Below the pieces are notes generated by a model. The model was given only the letters and a program-made list of their open reading frames with translations, was not told where the DNA came from and did not search any database. DNA of 64,000 nt from Martelella mediterranea DSM 17316. Its GTDB lineage: Bacteria; Pseudomonadota; Alphaproteobacteria; Rhizobiales; Rhizobiaceae. Numbering within the stretch: the stretch's first letter is position 1; each line of letters opens with the position of its first letter. The translations under genes and the position numbers were made by a program. This document shows positions 8,686 to 18,163 of the stretch, piece after piece. The stretch spans positions 3,056,001 to 3,120,000 of the forward strand of contig NZ_CP020330.1 in the NCBI RefSeq assembly GCF_002043005.1, in the 5' to 3' direction.

Positions 8686-10191
8686 CTACACCTTCACGCG
8701 TGGATAAAGGCCTATCTCGCGCGTTGTCGCCTTGTCGTACATCTGGTCGAGATAAGGCCGAACTTCGGCTGCGCCCCTGCTCATTTCCGGGCAATGGTCG
8801 CGTTCGAACCTGGCGGCCGCTTCGGCGATTTCGCCACGCAGATCGTTCTCGTTTACCCTTGTGAGTTTGCGGTCTTCCATCACCAGGTTTCCGCCGACGA
8901 TCGAATGGGTAACGACATCGGAATTGACCGAAAAGGCAATCTTCTTGATCGGGTCATGCAGCGGCATGAAGCCCCAGTCCGTCCTGTCCATCAGGATGAT
9001 GTCGGCAAGCATGCCTTCTTCCAGCGTGCCGACCTCCTTTTCCATCAGGCTGGAGCGCGCGGCAGACGTGGTCGCCATGTCGTAGACCTCATGCGCCGAG
9101 ATCCAGTCATTGTAGTCGAAACTGCCGATCTTGTGCAGGCCGGCGGCTGCCTTGAAGGCGACGAAGATGTCGGCGGTATCGGCAGAGGCCACGCCGTCGC
9201 AGCCGAGCGCGACATTGACGCCGGCATTCATCATCCGCCGCACCGGTGAAACGCCGGAGCCGAGTTTCAGATTGGCGAGCGGGTTGTGCGTCGTCGAGCA
9301 GTTGGCCGCGCCCATCATTGCAATGTCTTCGTCGGTCAGCCAGATCGCATGGTTCATGGTCAGCCGATGGGTCATCAGGCCCATGTCCTTCAGGAATTGC
9401 ACCAGCGTGCGGCCATATTTCTCCTCGCCGGTCACGGCCTGGGTCTTGGTTTCCAGAACGTGGCAGTGGACCGGCAGATCGCGCGCTTGCGAAAGGTCCG
9501 CGCATTCCTGCAAAAGCCTTTTCGAGCAACGCTGCGGGCCGCAGGGGCCGAGGATGATGCGGATATTGTCCTTGCCGTGCCATTTACCGGAAAGCTCCTC
9601 GAACAGCGCGATCTGCTCCTTCCAGTCGGGCGCGGGCATGGCATCGAGCCGTGCCTTCATTTCGGCGGGCATGAGATCGCCCATGAAGGGCAGGCTGTTG
9701 CAATAGCTTTCATCCCACATCGAGGCGGTGATCCAGCCGCGCAGCCCCACATCGCGGAAAGCGCTCGCCGTCGCGTCAACGGCTTCCGGCGTGCCGGAAA
9801 TGTTGATCACATCGTCCTGCAGCGTGGTGACGCCGGAGCGCAGCGAAATGATCGCGACCAGCATGGCTCTGAGATAATGCTCGCGCCAGGTCATCGCCGG
9901 CGACCCCAAGGGCGGGTAGACCTCCGAAAGCCAGATTTCCAGCGGTAAATTGTCATACCGGCCCATCTCGAAGCCTTCATTGGAATGCATATGGGCATCG
10001 ATGAAGCCGGGCATGACCAGCTTGTCAGAGGCATCGATCACCTGAAGGTCCTGAAAGGCGGCGGCGCGTGCCGAAAGATCACCGCCTTTGCCTATTATCC
10101 GGTCACCGTCGATCAGCACATCGCCGGTCGCAAAGCTGTGTGCGCCGGTTTTCTGGTTGATGACGAGGCCGTTCTTGATCAGGATTGCCAT
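8686..10191 (-). CDS. Amidohydrolase family protein (SsnA / chlorohydrolase / guanine deaminase type)
   Basis: This 501-residue cytosolic metal-dependent deaminase or hydrolase has H67 and H69 (DAHMHSNEGFE), H244 (VHCHVLE), H281 (NHAIWL) and D332 (GCDG), the full ligand set of the mononuclear cytosine/guanine deaminase and triazine hydrolase branch. It opens a two-gene reverse operon and diverges from a LysR gene, its likely regulator. Placed between an amide-hydrolysis operon and a nucleoside-type operon, deamination of a purine or related heterocycle is a reasonable inference. Confidence 0.88.
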   Translation of the reverse strand: MAILIKNGLVINQKTGAHSFATGDVLIDGDRIIGKGGDLSARAAAFQDLQVIDASDKLVMPGFIDAHMHSNEGFEMGRYDNLPLEIWLSEVYPPLGSPAMTWREHYLRAMLVAIISLRSGVTTLQDDVINISGTPEAVDATASAFRDVGLRGWITASMWDESYCNSLPFMGDLMPAEMKARLDAMPAPDWKEQIALFEELSGKWHGKDNIRIILGPCGPQRCSKRLLQECADLSQARDLPVHCHVLETKTQAVTGEEKYGRTLVQFLKDMGLMTHRLTMNHAIWLTDEDIAMMGAANCSTTHNPLANLKLGSGVSPVRRMMNAGVNVALGCDGVASADTADIFVAFKAAAGLHKIGSFDYNDWISAHEVYDMATTSAARSSLMEKEVGTLEEGMLADIILMDRTDWGFMPLHDPIKKIAFSVNSDVVTHSIVGGNLVMEDRKLTRVNENDLRGEIAEAAARFERDHCPEMSRGAAEVRPYLDQMYDKATTREIGLYPRVKV

Positions 10192-10333
10192 GCTTTACTC
10201 CGTTTGCCTGCCGCTTTTGGTCAGGCGGCATGAAAATTGCTTGGGTATTTGCCGGGGATGAAATTGCGCCGGTCGGACCGCTTGTGGTGGGAGCGATCCG
10301 GCCAGACGGAAACCTTGTGAAAGGAACAACGTT

Positions 10334-11320
10334 TTGGCCACACCAGCCGGAGACCACGGTCTCGACCTGCGCCTGATGCGCATTCTCGATGTGCTGCTTG
10401 ACGAGTGCAGCGTTTCGAAAACCGCCACGATCCTTGGCCAGAGCCAGCCTTCCGTTTCGCTCGCGCTGAAGCGGCTTCGCGAAATTCTCGGCGATCCGCT
10501 TCTGGTGCGCTCCGGCGTGAAGCTGATCCCGACTGAAAAGGGCATCGCGCTGCGCGCGCAGGTCTCCAGTATCCTGCGCGAGATCGACGCGCTCGCCATC
10601 TCCGAGGATACGTTCGACCCGGCAAGCTACAACCGCCGCTTCCGCGTCTACGCCGCCAATTGTCTCGGCACCTTCTTCATGCCGCGCATCGGCGAACTGG
10701 TGCGCCGCGAAGCGCCCAACATGCCGCTCGATTTCTGCGCGATACCCGAGGAATCCCGGATATTTACCGAGCTTGAGGAGGGCAAGCTGGATCTCGTGAT
10801 CGGCAACTGGCCGATGCCGCGCGACTACCTGCGGTTTGCGCCGCTGCTCGAAACCGACATTGTTCTGGTGATGCGCAACGAACACCCGCTTGCAGGCCGC
10901 TCCCGCATCGACCTTCAGGAATATCTGAGCCTCGACCATCTCTCGCCGACGCCGCATACGAGCCCGGCTATCAGCCCGATCGACGGACAGCTTGCCCAGC
11001 TCGATGCCAAGCGCGAGATCGCCATGTCGGTTGCCGAGTTCACGCTTGTGCCACACATGCTGGCGCGCACTGATCTGGTGTTCACCAGCAGCCGCCCCTT
11101 TGCCGAGCAGATGGCGCAGTCTGGCGCCTTTTCGATTGTCGGCGCGCCGGAGGAACTGGCCCGGATGAGCTTTTACACGCTGTGGCATGAACGGTCGCAT
11201 CTCTCGCCCGGCAATCAGTGGTTCAGGAGATTATTGCGCCGGGTTGCCAAACAGATAAGCGAATTCACACCCCTTCCATCAAGTGAAACTTCGCCCGAAG
11301 CCATTAGCGGGAACCAATAG
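10334..11320 (+). CDS. LysR-family transcriptional regulator (TTG start)
   Basis: This 328-residue protein has an N-terminal helix-turn-helix (VSKTATILGQSQPSVSLALKRLRE, about residues 27-50) followed by a NodD/NahR-like effector domain (RFRVYAANCLGTFFMPRIGELVRREAP). No ATG lies before the DNA-binding domain, so TTG at 10334 with an upstream AAGGA is chosen. It diverges from the amidohydrolase gene and lies upstream of the ABC/nucleoside operon in the same direction, so it may control both units. Confidence 0.88.
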   Translation: MATPAGDHGLDLRLMRILDVLLDECSVSKTATILGQSQPSVSLALKRLREILGDPLLVRSGVKLIPTEKGIALRAQVSSILREIDALAISEDTFDPASYNRRFRVYAANCLGTFFMPRIGELVRREAPNMPLDFCAIPEESRIFTELEEGKLDLVIGNWPMPRDYLRFAPLLETDIVLVMRNEHPLAGRSRIDLQEYLSLDHLSPTPHTSPAISPIDGQLAQLDAKREIAMSVAEFTLVPHMLARTDLVFTSSRPFAEQMAQSGAFSIVGAPEELARMSFYTLWHERSHLSPGNQWFRRLLRRVAKQISEFTPLPSSETSPEAISGNQ

Positions 11321-11483
11321 AGTCTATTGGGGTCACGGGGCTTATGAAACGTCAATTCCTGCCGTTTAATCGGTTTCGAGAGAGCCGGTTTTCCTCGGAC
11401 CTCTTCTTGATATCCGGCAAGCGGTTCAGTTGTCCGCGATCCGGGTTCCAGCCAAACAGATAAACAAGGGGAATTGGAACATC

Positions 11484-12515
11484 ATGCTGAAGAAACTGAG
11501 CACAGCCCTTCTTGCCGGCACCATCGTTCTGCCTGCCGCCGGCGCCTTTGCCGCTGACGACTATTCCGGCCACACGCTCGTCGTCGGCGTGTGGGGCGGC
11601 GATATCGAGCGCCTGCTGCGCGAAAACGTCGCCGAGCCGATCGAAGAGGAAACGGGCGCATCCGTCGAATTCGTTCTCGGCGGCACGGGCGACCGCATGG
11701 CCCGCATCTATGCGGAAAAGGACAATCCGACCATGGATGTCGCATTCCTCAATATGTACGAGGCTCCGCAGGCGCTTTCCGATGGTATCGTGCTGCCGCC
11801 GGATCCGGAAAGCGACATGTACAAGGCGATCTGGGACGGCATGAACAATGGCTGCTACGCCATGTCTCTGGTCGGCCTCGGCATCGCCTACAACAAGAAT
11901 ATCGTTCCGGAAGCCCCGGAATGGGAGGATATGTGGGATCCGGAATATAACGGCATGATCGCCGTTGCCCAGTATCCGGGCTCGGAAGGCGATGGCCTGA
12001 TCGGCGTCGCGGCACGCCTTGCCGGCGCCGATGAGCATGATCCCGATGCCGCTTTTGAAAAGCTTCAGGGCCTGAAGCCGATTGCGATGACCTATACCAA
12101 TCTCGATGAAGTCTTCGCCATGATGGATGTCGGCGAAGTGGCCATGGCGCCGATGATCTCCGGTTACGTTCTGTCGGCGCTGAAGGAACATCCCGATATC
12201 GGCTTCTCCTTCCCGACCGAGCCCGGCCCGGTTCTGGTGCGGGACATGCTGTGCCTGGTGAAGGACAGCCCCGAGCCTGAGCTTGCCAAGATGTTCGCGG
12301 AAAAGGCACTCGGCGTTGCAAACCAGACCGATTATGCCGAGCAGATATTCTTTGGCCCGACCAATTCGCAAGTCGAGCTCTCGGAAGAAGCTTCGGCAGA
12401 CGTGATCGACACGCCGGAAGAGGTCGAAAGCCTGGTGCAGCTTGACTGGCCGTATGTCATTGAGCAGCGCAGCGACTGGACCCAGCGCTGGAACAAGGAA
12501 CTGCTCGAACAGTAA
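11484..12515 (+). CDS. ABC transporter periplasmic substrate-binding protein (PotD/PotF type)
   Basis: This 343-residue protein has a signal peptide (MLKKLSTALLAGTIVLPAAG, cleavage probably after AFA at residue 21-23) and a family-13-type solute-binding fold typical of spermidine/putrescine and related importers. The ATG at 11484 gives the signal peptide directly; the longer frame from 11430 would bury it. It opens the operon with two permeases and an ATPase. The downstream enzymes suggest the ligand is a nucleoside-like or ribosylated compound, not a polyamine. Confidence 0.88.
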   Translation: MLKKLSTALLAGTIVLPAAGAFAADDYSGHTLVVGVWGGDIERLLRENVAEPIEEETGASVEFVLGGTGDRMARIYAEKDNPTMDVAFLNMYEAPQALSDGIVLPPDPESDMYKAIWDGMNNGCYAMSLVGLGIAYNKNIVPEAPEWEDMWDPEYNGMIAVAQYPGSEGDGLIGVAARLAGADEHDPDAAFEKLQGLKPIAMTYTNLDEVFAMMDVGEVAMAPMISGYVLSALKEHPDIGFSFPTEPGPVLVRDMLCLVKDSPEPELAKMFAEKALGVANQTDYAEQIFFGPTNSQVELSEEASADVIDTPEEVESLVQLDWPYVIEQRSDWTQRWNKELLEQ

Positions 12516-12601
12516 GCGTCGCGATCATTGCCGCCGCGCCGTAACCGACGCGGCGGCGTTCACCCTTTCGGTGATGCTGCAATCCGGTAGATGTGATTTC
12601 G

Positions 12602-13450
12602 ATGAACAAACGGGCGCTCATGCTGCTGATGCCGGCACTTATTCTGTCGGGCATCGTCTTTCTGCTTCCCTTCCTGTGGCTGTTCGTCACCAGTTTCAGG
12701 GTGCAAGGGGAAGGTTCGCTGTTGATGGCGGAGGGATTTTCGGCGGCCAATTATGCCAGACTGGTTTCCGACAGCTATTTTGCCGAGGTGTTTTTCCGAA
12801 CCATTTGGATGAGCGCTGCGGCCACCCTCATTTCGCTTGTCATCGCACTGCCAATGGCGCGCCAGATTGCCGTCAGCGCCGGTCGCGCCAAGGGCCTGCT
12901 GCTTGCGCTCATTCTGGTGCCGCTCGTCTCCGGCGCGCTTCTGCCCACGCTCGGCATGCTGCATCTTCTGGGGCCTCTCGGCGTCGTCAACTCCATCCTG
13001 AAGGACCTCGGGCTGATTACCCGCAGCGTCAAATTTCTCGGCACGGCGCCGGGCGTCATCATCGGCCTGGTGCAGGCCTTCCTGCCGCTGATGCTGCTGC
13101 CGCTCGTCAATGCGCTCTCCCGCCTGCCGAAGGATGTGGAGGCGGCGGCCGAAACGCTTGGCGCGCCGACACTCATCGTGTGGCGCCGGGTCATCCTGCC
13201 GCTGATCGCGCCGGGCATCATAGCAGGCTCCGTGCTGGTGTTCTGCGCCTCGCTGACCTCCTTCGTCACGCCGCAGATCCTCGGCCAGGGCAAGATCGCG
13301 ACCTTCGGCACCATGGCCTATCAGCAGGCATCGCTGGTGCTTGACTGGCCTTTTGCTTCGACCGTCGCCGTGGTCATGCTGGCAATTCTCGGGCTTGGCC
13401 TTGCCATCGGCTCGCTTGCCGCGAAACGGCTCGCCCGGAGGCCCGCATGA
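12602..13450 (+). CDS. ABC transporter permease (PotB-like)
   Basis: This is an inner-membrane permease of about 282 residues with six predicted membrane segments and the EAA loop EAAAETLGAPTLIVWRR followed by LPLIAPG. The ATG at 12602 is preferred; a GTG at 12593 in the same frame is possible. It overlaps the next permease by ATGA and forms the channel with it. Confidence 0.88.
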   Translation: MNKRALMLLMPALILSGIVFLLPFLWLFVTSFRVQGEGSLLMAEGFSAANYARLVSDSYFAEVFFRTIWMSAAATLISLVIALPMARQIAVSAGRAKGLLLALILVPLVSGALLPTLGMLHLLGPLGVVNSILKDLGLITRSVKFLGTAPGVIIGLVQAFLPLMLLPLVNALSRLPKDVEAAAETLGAPTLIVWRRVILPLIAPGIIAGSVLVFCASLTSFVTPQILGQGKIATFGTMAYQQASLVLDWPFASTVAVVMLAILGLGLAIGSLAAKRLARRPA

Positions 13451-14241
13451 AAACCTATGGCTTTGCCGTTTCGGCCCGCTTTGTCTGGACCGTCCTCGCC
13501 TTCGTCTTCCTTTTGGCGCCGATCGCGGTGCTGATCTTTGCGTCCTTCGACGATGCGAGCTTCTTCCGCTTTCCGCCGAATTCCTATTCGCTCCGCTGGT
13601 ATGAGGCGGCCATCGAAAGCCGGGAATATAGAAGCGCGCTGTCGGTCTCACTGCTGGTCGCGGTGCTTGCAGGCTTTATCGCCGTACTCTTCGGCGCGAT
13701 GGCAGCCTTTGCGCTGGTGCGTTACAAGCCTGCCGGCGGACGGATCGTCGAAGCGATCCTGATGACGCCGCTGGTGCTGCCGTTGATCGTGTGGGCGATT
13801 GCGCTTCTGCAGATCTATTCGAAACTTGGCATGTCCGGCACGCTGCCGGCGCTGGTGCTTGCCCATGCGGTGATCACCATGCCGTTTTCCGTGCGCATCA
13901 TGGTCTCGACCTTTGCCGATCTCGATCCGCTGCTGGAACAGGCCGCCGCCACGCTTGGCGCCTCTCCCGGACGTGTGGTCCGGCGCATCACGCTGCCGCT
14001 TGCCATGCCGGGACTTGTCTCTTCCGCCGCCTTCTCCGTGCTGATCTCGTTCAACGATGTGATCGTTTCCTCGCTGATCGCGGGTGCGCGCTGGATCACC
14101 TTTCCGGTCAGGCTTTACGCCCAGCTTCGCAGCCAGGGCATCGATCCGATCACGCTTGCCATCGGTTCGGCGATCGTCGCTTTTATCCTTGTCGCCGCGC
14201 TGATCGGCGAATTCATGTTCAAATGGTCACGCCGTCTTTGA
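13447..14241 (+). CDS. ABC transporter permease (PotC-like)
   Basis: This 264-residue inner-membrane permease has six predicted membrane segments and the EAA loop EQAAATLGASPGRVVRR followed by LPLAMPG. Its start overlaps the stop of the first permease (ATGA), and the phosphorylase-like gene follows after 13 bases. It is the second half of the heterodimeric channel. Confidence 0.9.
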   Translation: MKTYGFAVSARFVWTVLAFVFLLAPIAVLIFASFDDASFFRFPPNSYSLRWYEAAIESREYRSALSVSLLVAVLAGFIAVLFGAMAAFALVRYKPAGGRIVEAILMTPLVLPLIVWAIALLQIYSKLGMSGTLPALVLAHAVITMPFSVRIMVSTFADLDPLLEQAAATLGASPGRVVRRITLPLAMPGLVSSAAFSVLISFNDVIVSSLIAGARWITFPVRLYAQLRSQGIDPITLAIGSAIVAFILVAALIGEFMFKWSRRL

Positions 14242-14254
14242 GAAAGATCGAATA

Positions 14255-15082
14255 ATGTCTGAAGAATACCGCTATCTCAAAACCATGCCGCATTTCGTGC
14301 GCGCCGGCGTGCCGCTGCTCACCGGCTTCAAACGCGATCGTATCGCTCCTTATGTGGTGCTCGCCGTCAAGGATCCGCTGGTCGTCGGGGACGGCGCGGA
14401 GGAAGATTCCCTTGCCGCCGCTCTCGACAATGGCGAAGTCGCAGCCAGGACCGGCCTCTTCACCACGGTGACCGGCACCTATGAAGGCGCGCCGGTCTCG
14501 ATCGTTTCCGGCGGCTCCGGCTCGCCCGAGGCGGAGCTTGCGCTGATGGATCTCTTCAACTTCACAGATTGCACCACAGTCATCCGCATTGGCGGCTGCG
14601 GCGCATGGAGCCCGAAGGTCGGCGTCGGCGATATCGTGATCTCGTCTGGCGCCGTGCGCGACGAAGGCATGACCAAAGCCCATGTGCGCGCCGAATACCC
14701 GGCCGTTGCCGACTGGCAGGTGGTGAGCGCGATGAAGGAGGCGGCCGATCAGGTCGGTCATCCCTATCACATCGGCATTACCCGTTCGGGCGACAGCGAA
14801 TATTGCGGCTGGGGCAAGCCGGGGCCGGGCGGCTATCTGCAGGAAGACCACAAGCAGATCATCGATTACTGGAGCCGCGCCGGCGTGCTCAATACCGACC
14901 GCGAGGCTGCCGCGATCCTGACGCTCTGCAGCCTCTACGGCCGTCGCGGCGGGGCGGTCTGCTCGGTCGGCGACAACGTGGTAACCGGCGAATTGCACAA
15001 GTCGGGCTCCGGCCAGACGGCCGCGATAACGGTCGGCCTTTCCGCCCTTGCGCGACTTTTCCGGGAGGACGCTGATGCCTGA
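14255..15082 (+). CDS. Nucleoside phosphorylase-family protein
   Basis: This 275-residue protein resembles the PNP/UDP phosphorylase fold. It has an early glycine-rich phosphate-type loop (VSGGSGSPEAELALMDL), a central 'IRIGGCGAWSPKVGVGDIVISSGAVRDEG' region typical of uridine-phosphorylase-like enzymes, and a C-terminal segment with 'GGAVCSVGDNVVTGE'. It would split a nucleoside into base and ribose-1-phosphate in the cytosol. It is embedded between permease and ATPase genes (8-base overlap with the latter), so it acts on what the transporter brings in. The exact nucleoside cannot be named. Confidence 0.82.
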   Translation: MSEEYRYLKTMPHFVRAGVPLLTGFKRDRIAPYVVLAVKDPLVVGDGAEEDSLAAALDNGEVAARTGLFTTVTGTYEGAPVSIVSGGSGSPEAELALMDLFNFTDCTTVIRIGGCGAWSPKVGVGDIVISSGAVRDEGMTKAHVRAEYPAVADWQVVSAMKEAADQVGHPYHIGITRSGDSEYCGWGKPGPGGYLQEDHKQIIDYWSRAGVLNTDREAAAILTLCSLYGRRGGAVCSVGDNVVTGELHKSGSGQTAAITVGLSALARLFREDADA

Positions 15083-16175
15083 GCCGCGCGCACCCGACCA
15101 TCTGGTAATCCAGAAGGTGATGAAGAAGTATGGCAGCGGCGAACCGGCGCTGAAGAGCGTGTCGCTCAATGTGCGCAAGGGCGAGTTCCTGGCGCTGCTC
15201 GGCCCCTCCGGCTGCGGCAAGACCACGCTCTTGAAGATCATCGCCGGTCTTGAAAAGGCCACCCAAGGGCAGATGGCGCTTGCGGGCGAGGGGCTGGACG
15301 CAATCCCCACCTACAGGCGCGATATCGGCATTGTCTTCCAGTCCTATGCGCTTTTTCCGCACATGACGGTCGACGCCAATATCCGTTTCGGCCTCGATAT
15401 GCGCGGCATCAAGGGAGACGAGGCCGATCGGCGCGTGGCGGAGGCGCTCGATCTCGTCAAGCTTGACGGACTTTCCGCCCGCATGCCCAACGCGCTTTCC
15501 GGCGGCCAGCAGCAGCGCGTTGCCCTTGCCCGCGCGCTGGTGATCCGCCCGAAACTGCTGCTGCTTGACGAGCCGCTCTCCAATCTCGATGCGGTGCTCA
15601 GAAAAAGCGTGCGCGTCGATATCCGCGAGTTGCATGAGCGCATCGGGCTCACCACGGTGATGGTCACCCACGACCAGGAAGAGGCGATGAGCATGGCCGA
15701 CCGCGTGGCGGTGATGGCCAATGGCTATGTGCTGCAGCACGACACGCCCGAGGTGATCTACGAGCATCCCGCATCGGCTTTTGTGGCAACCTTCGTCGGC
15801 AACCCGCCGGCGATCCTGTTGCCGGTGGAAAAGACAGCCAGGGGCTACGGCATTGGCGGCACGGCATTTGCCCCGTCAAGGTCGCTCGCCGCGGCCATCG
15901 ACCGGCAGAACGGAAAGCCGGTTCTGCTCGGCTTGAGGTCTGACCGGCTCTCCTTCGCCGACGAGTCCGGGCCGCTGACAATTACCGGCGAGGTGCATTC
16001 CAGCGAATATATCGGCGGCTCCTGGCTGGTGCATGTTGCGCTCGGCGAACATCGTATTGCCGTGCCGACGCGAGCGCGTCCGCCGGCATTCGGCAAGGCG
16101 GCGCATATCCGCATCGATGAGGCCGAGCCGCTGCTGTTTGATCCCGTAACCGGCGCGAAGGTGGCGCTTCCATGA
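15075..16175 (+). CDS. ABC transporter ATP-binding protein (PotA/UgpC type)
   Basis: This 366-residue importer ATPase has Walker A GPSGCGKTT (about 44-52), Q-loop (VFQSYALFP), signature LSGGQQQR, Walker B LLLLDEP, the switch histidine (VTHDQ) and a C-terminal TOBE domain that starts near residue 245. The ATG at 15075 lies inside the end of the phosphorylase gene. Its stop overlaps the kinase start (ATGA). It powers the permeases encoded upstream. Confidence 0.92.
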   Translation: MPEPRAPDHLVIQKVMKKYGSGEPALKSVSLNVRKGEFLALLGPSGCGKTTLLKIIAGLEKATQGQMALAGEGLDAIPTYRRDIGIVFQSYALFPHMTVDANIRFGLDMRGIKGDEADRRVAEALDLVKLDGLSARMPNALSGGQQQRVALARALVIRPKLLLLDEPLSNLDAVLRKSVRVDIRELHERIGLTTVMVTHDQEEAMSMADRVAVMANGYVLQHDTPEVIYEHPASAFVATFVGNPPAILLPVEKTARGYGIGGTAFAPSRSLAAAIDRQNGKPVLLGLRSDRLSFADESGPLTITGEVHSSEYIGGSWLVHVALGEHRIAVPTRARPPAFGKAAHIRIDEAEPLLFDPVTGAKVALP

Positions 16176-17107
16176 GTGGCGCCGTCTATTGTCTCGGCCC
16201 GCTCGTGCTCGACCGGGTCTTGAGCGTCGATGACCTGCCCGGCCATGATGAAAAGGCCTTCATCAAGGAGAAGGAAGAGCGTGCCGGCGGGCCGCCGCTC
16301 AACTGTGCCTGGGCGCTGAGCCGGCTTGGCGAGGATGCCCGGCTGGTCTCGACCATCGGCGATGACGGCGAGGGCGCGATCCTGATGCAGTGGCTCGCCG
16401 AACGCGACATGAGCACCGAGGCCGTTGACGTCAAGGCCGACAGTGCAACCGCGTCCGCCACCATCATCGTTGACCACACCGGCGAGAAGGCGATCCTGAT
16501 TGATCCGGTGCCCGTGGAAACGCTGGCGGTGATCGGCGACACGGTGACGCTGCAGGCGGATGACACGGTTGTGTCCAACTTCTTCCATCCGGAAGCCGTG
16601 GCGCGCATGTTCGACCGTGCGGCGGGAAAGGGCATCGACCGGATGATTGATCTTGAACTGCCGGAAATCGAGCGCTGGGGCTGGCAGGCGATGGAAAACA
16701 TCCTTCCCTTCGCCTCGCTGGTGGTAACCAACCGGCAGGTTCTGGAAGCGTGGATGGCGCGCACCGGCAATGAGCGACCGATCAATGAAGCCGCTGAAGA
16801 GCTTGCGCGTTTCCTGGCCGCCGATGGTCGCTGTAAGGCGGTCGTCACGCTCGGCTCGGAGGGGCTGGTCGCAATCGACGGCGGTGCGGTTCATCGCGTC
16901 GGGGCGTTCAGGGTCACGCCGAGCAACACGACCGGCGCAGGCGATGTGTTTCTGGCCGGCCTTGCCACGGCCATGCGGCGCGGACGCCGGTTTGGCGCGG
17001 CGCTGGTCTTCGGCACGGCCGCCGCCGCGCATTTCCTGGAAACGGGACGGTGCGATGGTGCAGCCGCCGAGGCGCTAGTGAAAGAAAAGATGAAGGAAAG
17101 ACTGTAG
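16172..17107 (+). CDS. PfkB-family carbohydrate/nucleoside kinase
   Basis: This 311-residue ribokinase-like enzyme has the N-terminal substrate motif (RAGGPPLNCAWALSRLG) and the C-terminal PfkB signature NTTGAGDVF, in which D258 is the catalytic base. Such kinases phosphorylate ribose, nucleosides or pseudouridine. Here it follows the transporter ATPase with a 4-base overlap and sits 3 bases before the ADP-ribosylglycohydrolase gene. The kinase/glycohydrolase pairing is the same as YegV/YegU in E. coli, where a nucleoside transporter is also adjacent. Confidence 0.88.
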   Translation: MSGAVYCLGPLVLDRVLSVDDLPGHDEKAFIKEKEERAGGPPLNCAWALSRLGEDARLVSTIGDDGEGAILMQWLAERDMSTEAVDVKADSATASATIIVDHTGEKAILIDPVPVETLAVIGDTVTLQADDTVVSNFFHPEAVARMFDRAAGKGIDRMIDLELPEIERWGWQAMENILPFASLVVTNRQVLEAWMARTGNERPINEAAEELARFLAADGRCKAVVTLGSEGLVAIDGGAVHRVGAFRVTPSNTTGAGDVFLAGLATAMRRGRRFGAALVFGTAAAAHFLETGRCDGAAAEALVKEKMKERL

Positions 17108-17110
17108 AAA

Positions 17111-18163
17111 ATGGCAACCACGTCGAAAGCAATCGAGGCCGTATTGTCGGCCGCCTGTGTCGCCGATGCGCTGGGCGCCGCCACCGAATGCATGCACCCG
17201 GATGAAATCGTCCGGGTTTTCGGCGGGCCGGTAACGACCTTTCGCACGCCCCCGGAGAAATCGCCCTTCGCCAGGGGGCTCGCGCCGGGCCGGCTGACGG
17301 ATGACGCCACGCAGATGCTGGCGATGGCCAGACGGATTATCGGGCTTGATCGCCCGCCGGTCTCCGCCGATGCGATTGCCGGTTTCATCGACTGGTCGCA
17401 TGACGAGGAAATGTTCCAGCGCTTTGCCGGCCCGACGACCCGCATTGCCGTGGAGGCGATGCGCGCCGGCGCGCCCGCAGAAGCCGTTGCCACCCCGGAG
17501 GTCTATTCCTGCATGTTCGGCACGTCAAACGGCGGCGCCATGCGCGCGCCGACAGCGGGCTGTGCGGCGGCTGGCAATCTTTCCGAAGCTGTCAGGCTCG
17601 CCTGCCTGATGTCGGCGCCGACGCACAATACCCAGATCGCCTATGCCGGCGCTTCCGCCGTCGCGGGCGCGATTGCCGTTGGCCTTTCGGGCGACCGATC
17701 AATGACGGTTTCCGAGGCGGCGATCGAAGGCGCGCGGCAGGGCGAGGCTGAGGCGCGCCGCAGCGGCCGCATCGTTGGCGGCGCGGGCGTATTGCGCCGC
17801 ATCGAGATCGCCTTCGAGGTCGGTCTCCGCTACAAGGCGGATCTCGAGGCGGCGCGGGCAGAGCTGATCGAGGTGATCGGCAATGGCGTTGCCATGGCGG
17901 AAGCCGTGCCGCATGCTTTCGGGCTCGTCGTCGCTGCGGATGGCGACCCGTGGCAAGCGATCGTCGCAGCCGTCAATGGCGGCAATGACAGCGATACGAT
18001 CGCGATGATCGCCGGTTCGGTTGCCGCCGCCTGGAACGGCGCGGAAAGCATTCCCGCTGCGCTGATCGAGGAGGTATCGAGCGTCAACGGGCTTGATTTC
18101 GCGCGCATTGCCGAGGGGCTGGCAAAATTCAATGCACAGGTGATTGCAGGGGAGCAGGTATGA
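17111..18163 (+). CDS. ADP-ribosylglycohydrolase-family protein (YegU-like)
   Basis: This 350-residue protein has the two metal motifs of the family: LTDDAT at 62-67 and NDSDT at about 292-296. It therefore probably binds two Mg2+ ions and cleaves an N- or O-glycosidic ribosyl bond. A bulk protein de-ADP-ribosylation role seems unlikely inside a transporter operon; hydrolysis of an imported small ribosylated compound is the inference. Its stop overlaps the start of the creatininase-family gene. Confidence 0.88.
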   Translation: MATTSKAIEAVLSAACVADALGAATECMHPDEIVRVFGGPVTTFRTPPEKSPFARGLAPGRLTDDATQMLAMARRIIGLDRPPVSADAIAGFIDWSHDEEMFQRFAGPTTRIAVEAMRAGAPAEAVATPEVYSCMFGTSNGGAMRAPTAGCAAAGNLSEAVRLACLMSAPTHNTQIAYAGASAVAGAIAVGLSGDRSMTVSEAAIEGARQGEAEARRSGRIVGGAGVLRRIEIAFEVGLRYKADLEAARAELIEVIGNGVAMAEAVPHAFGLVVAADGDPWQAIVAAVNGGNDSDTIAMIAGSVAAAWNGAESIPAALIEEVSSVNGLDFARIAEGLAKFNAQVIAGEQV

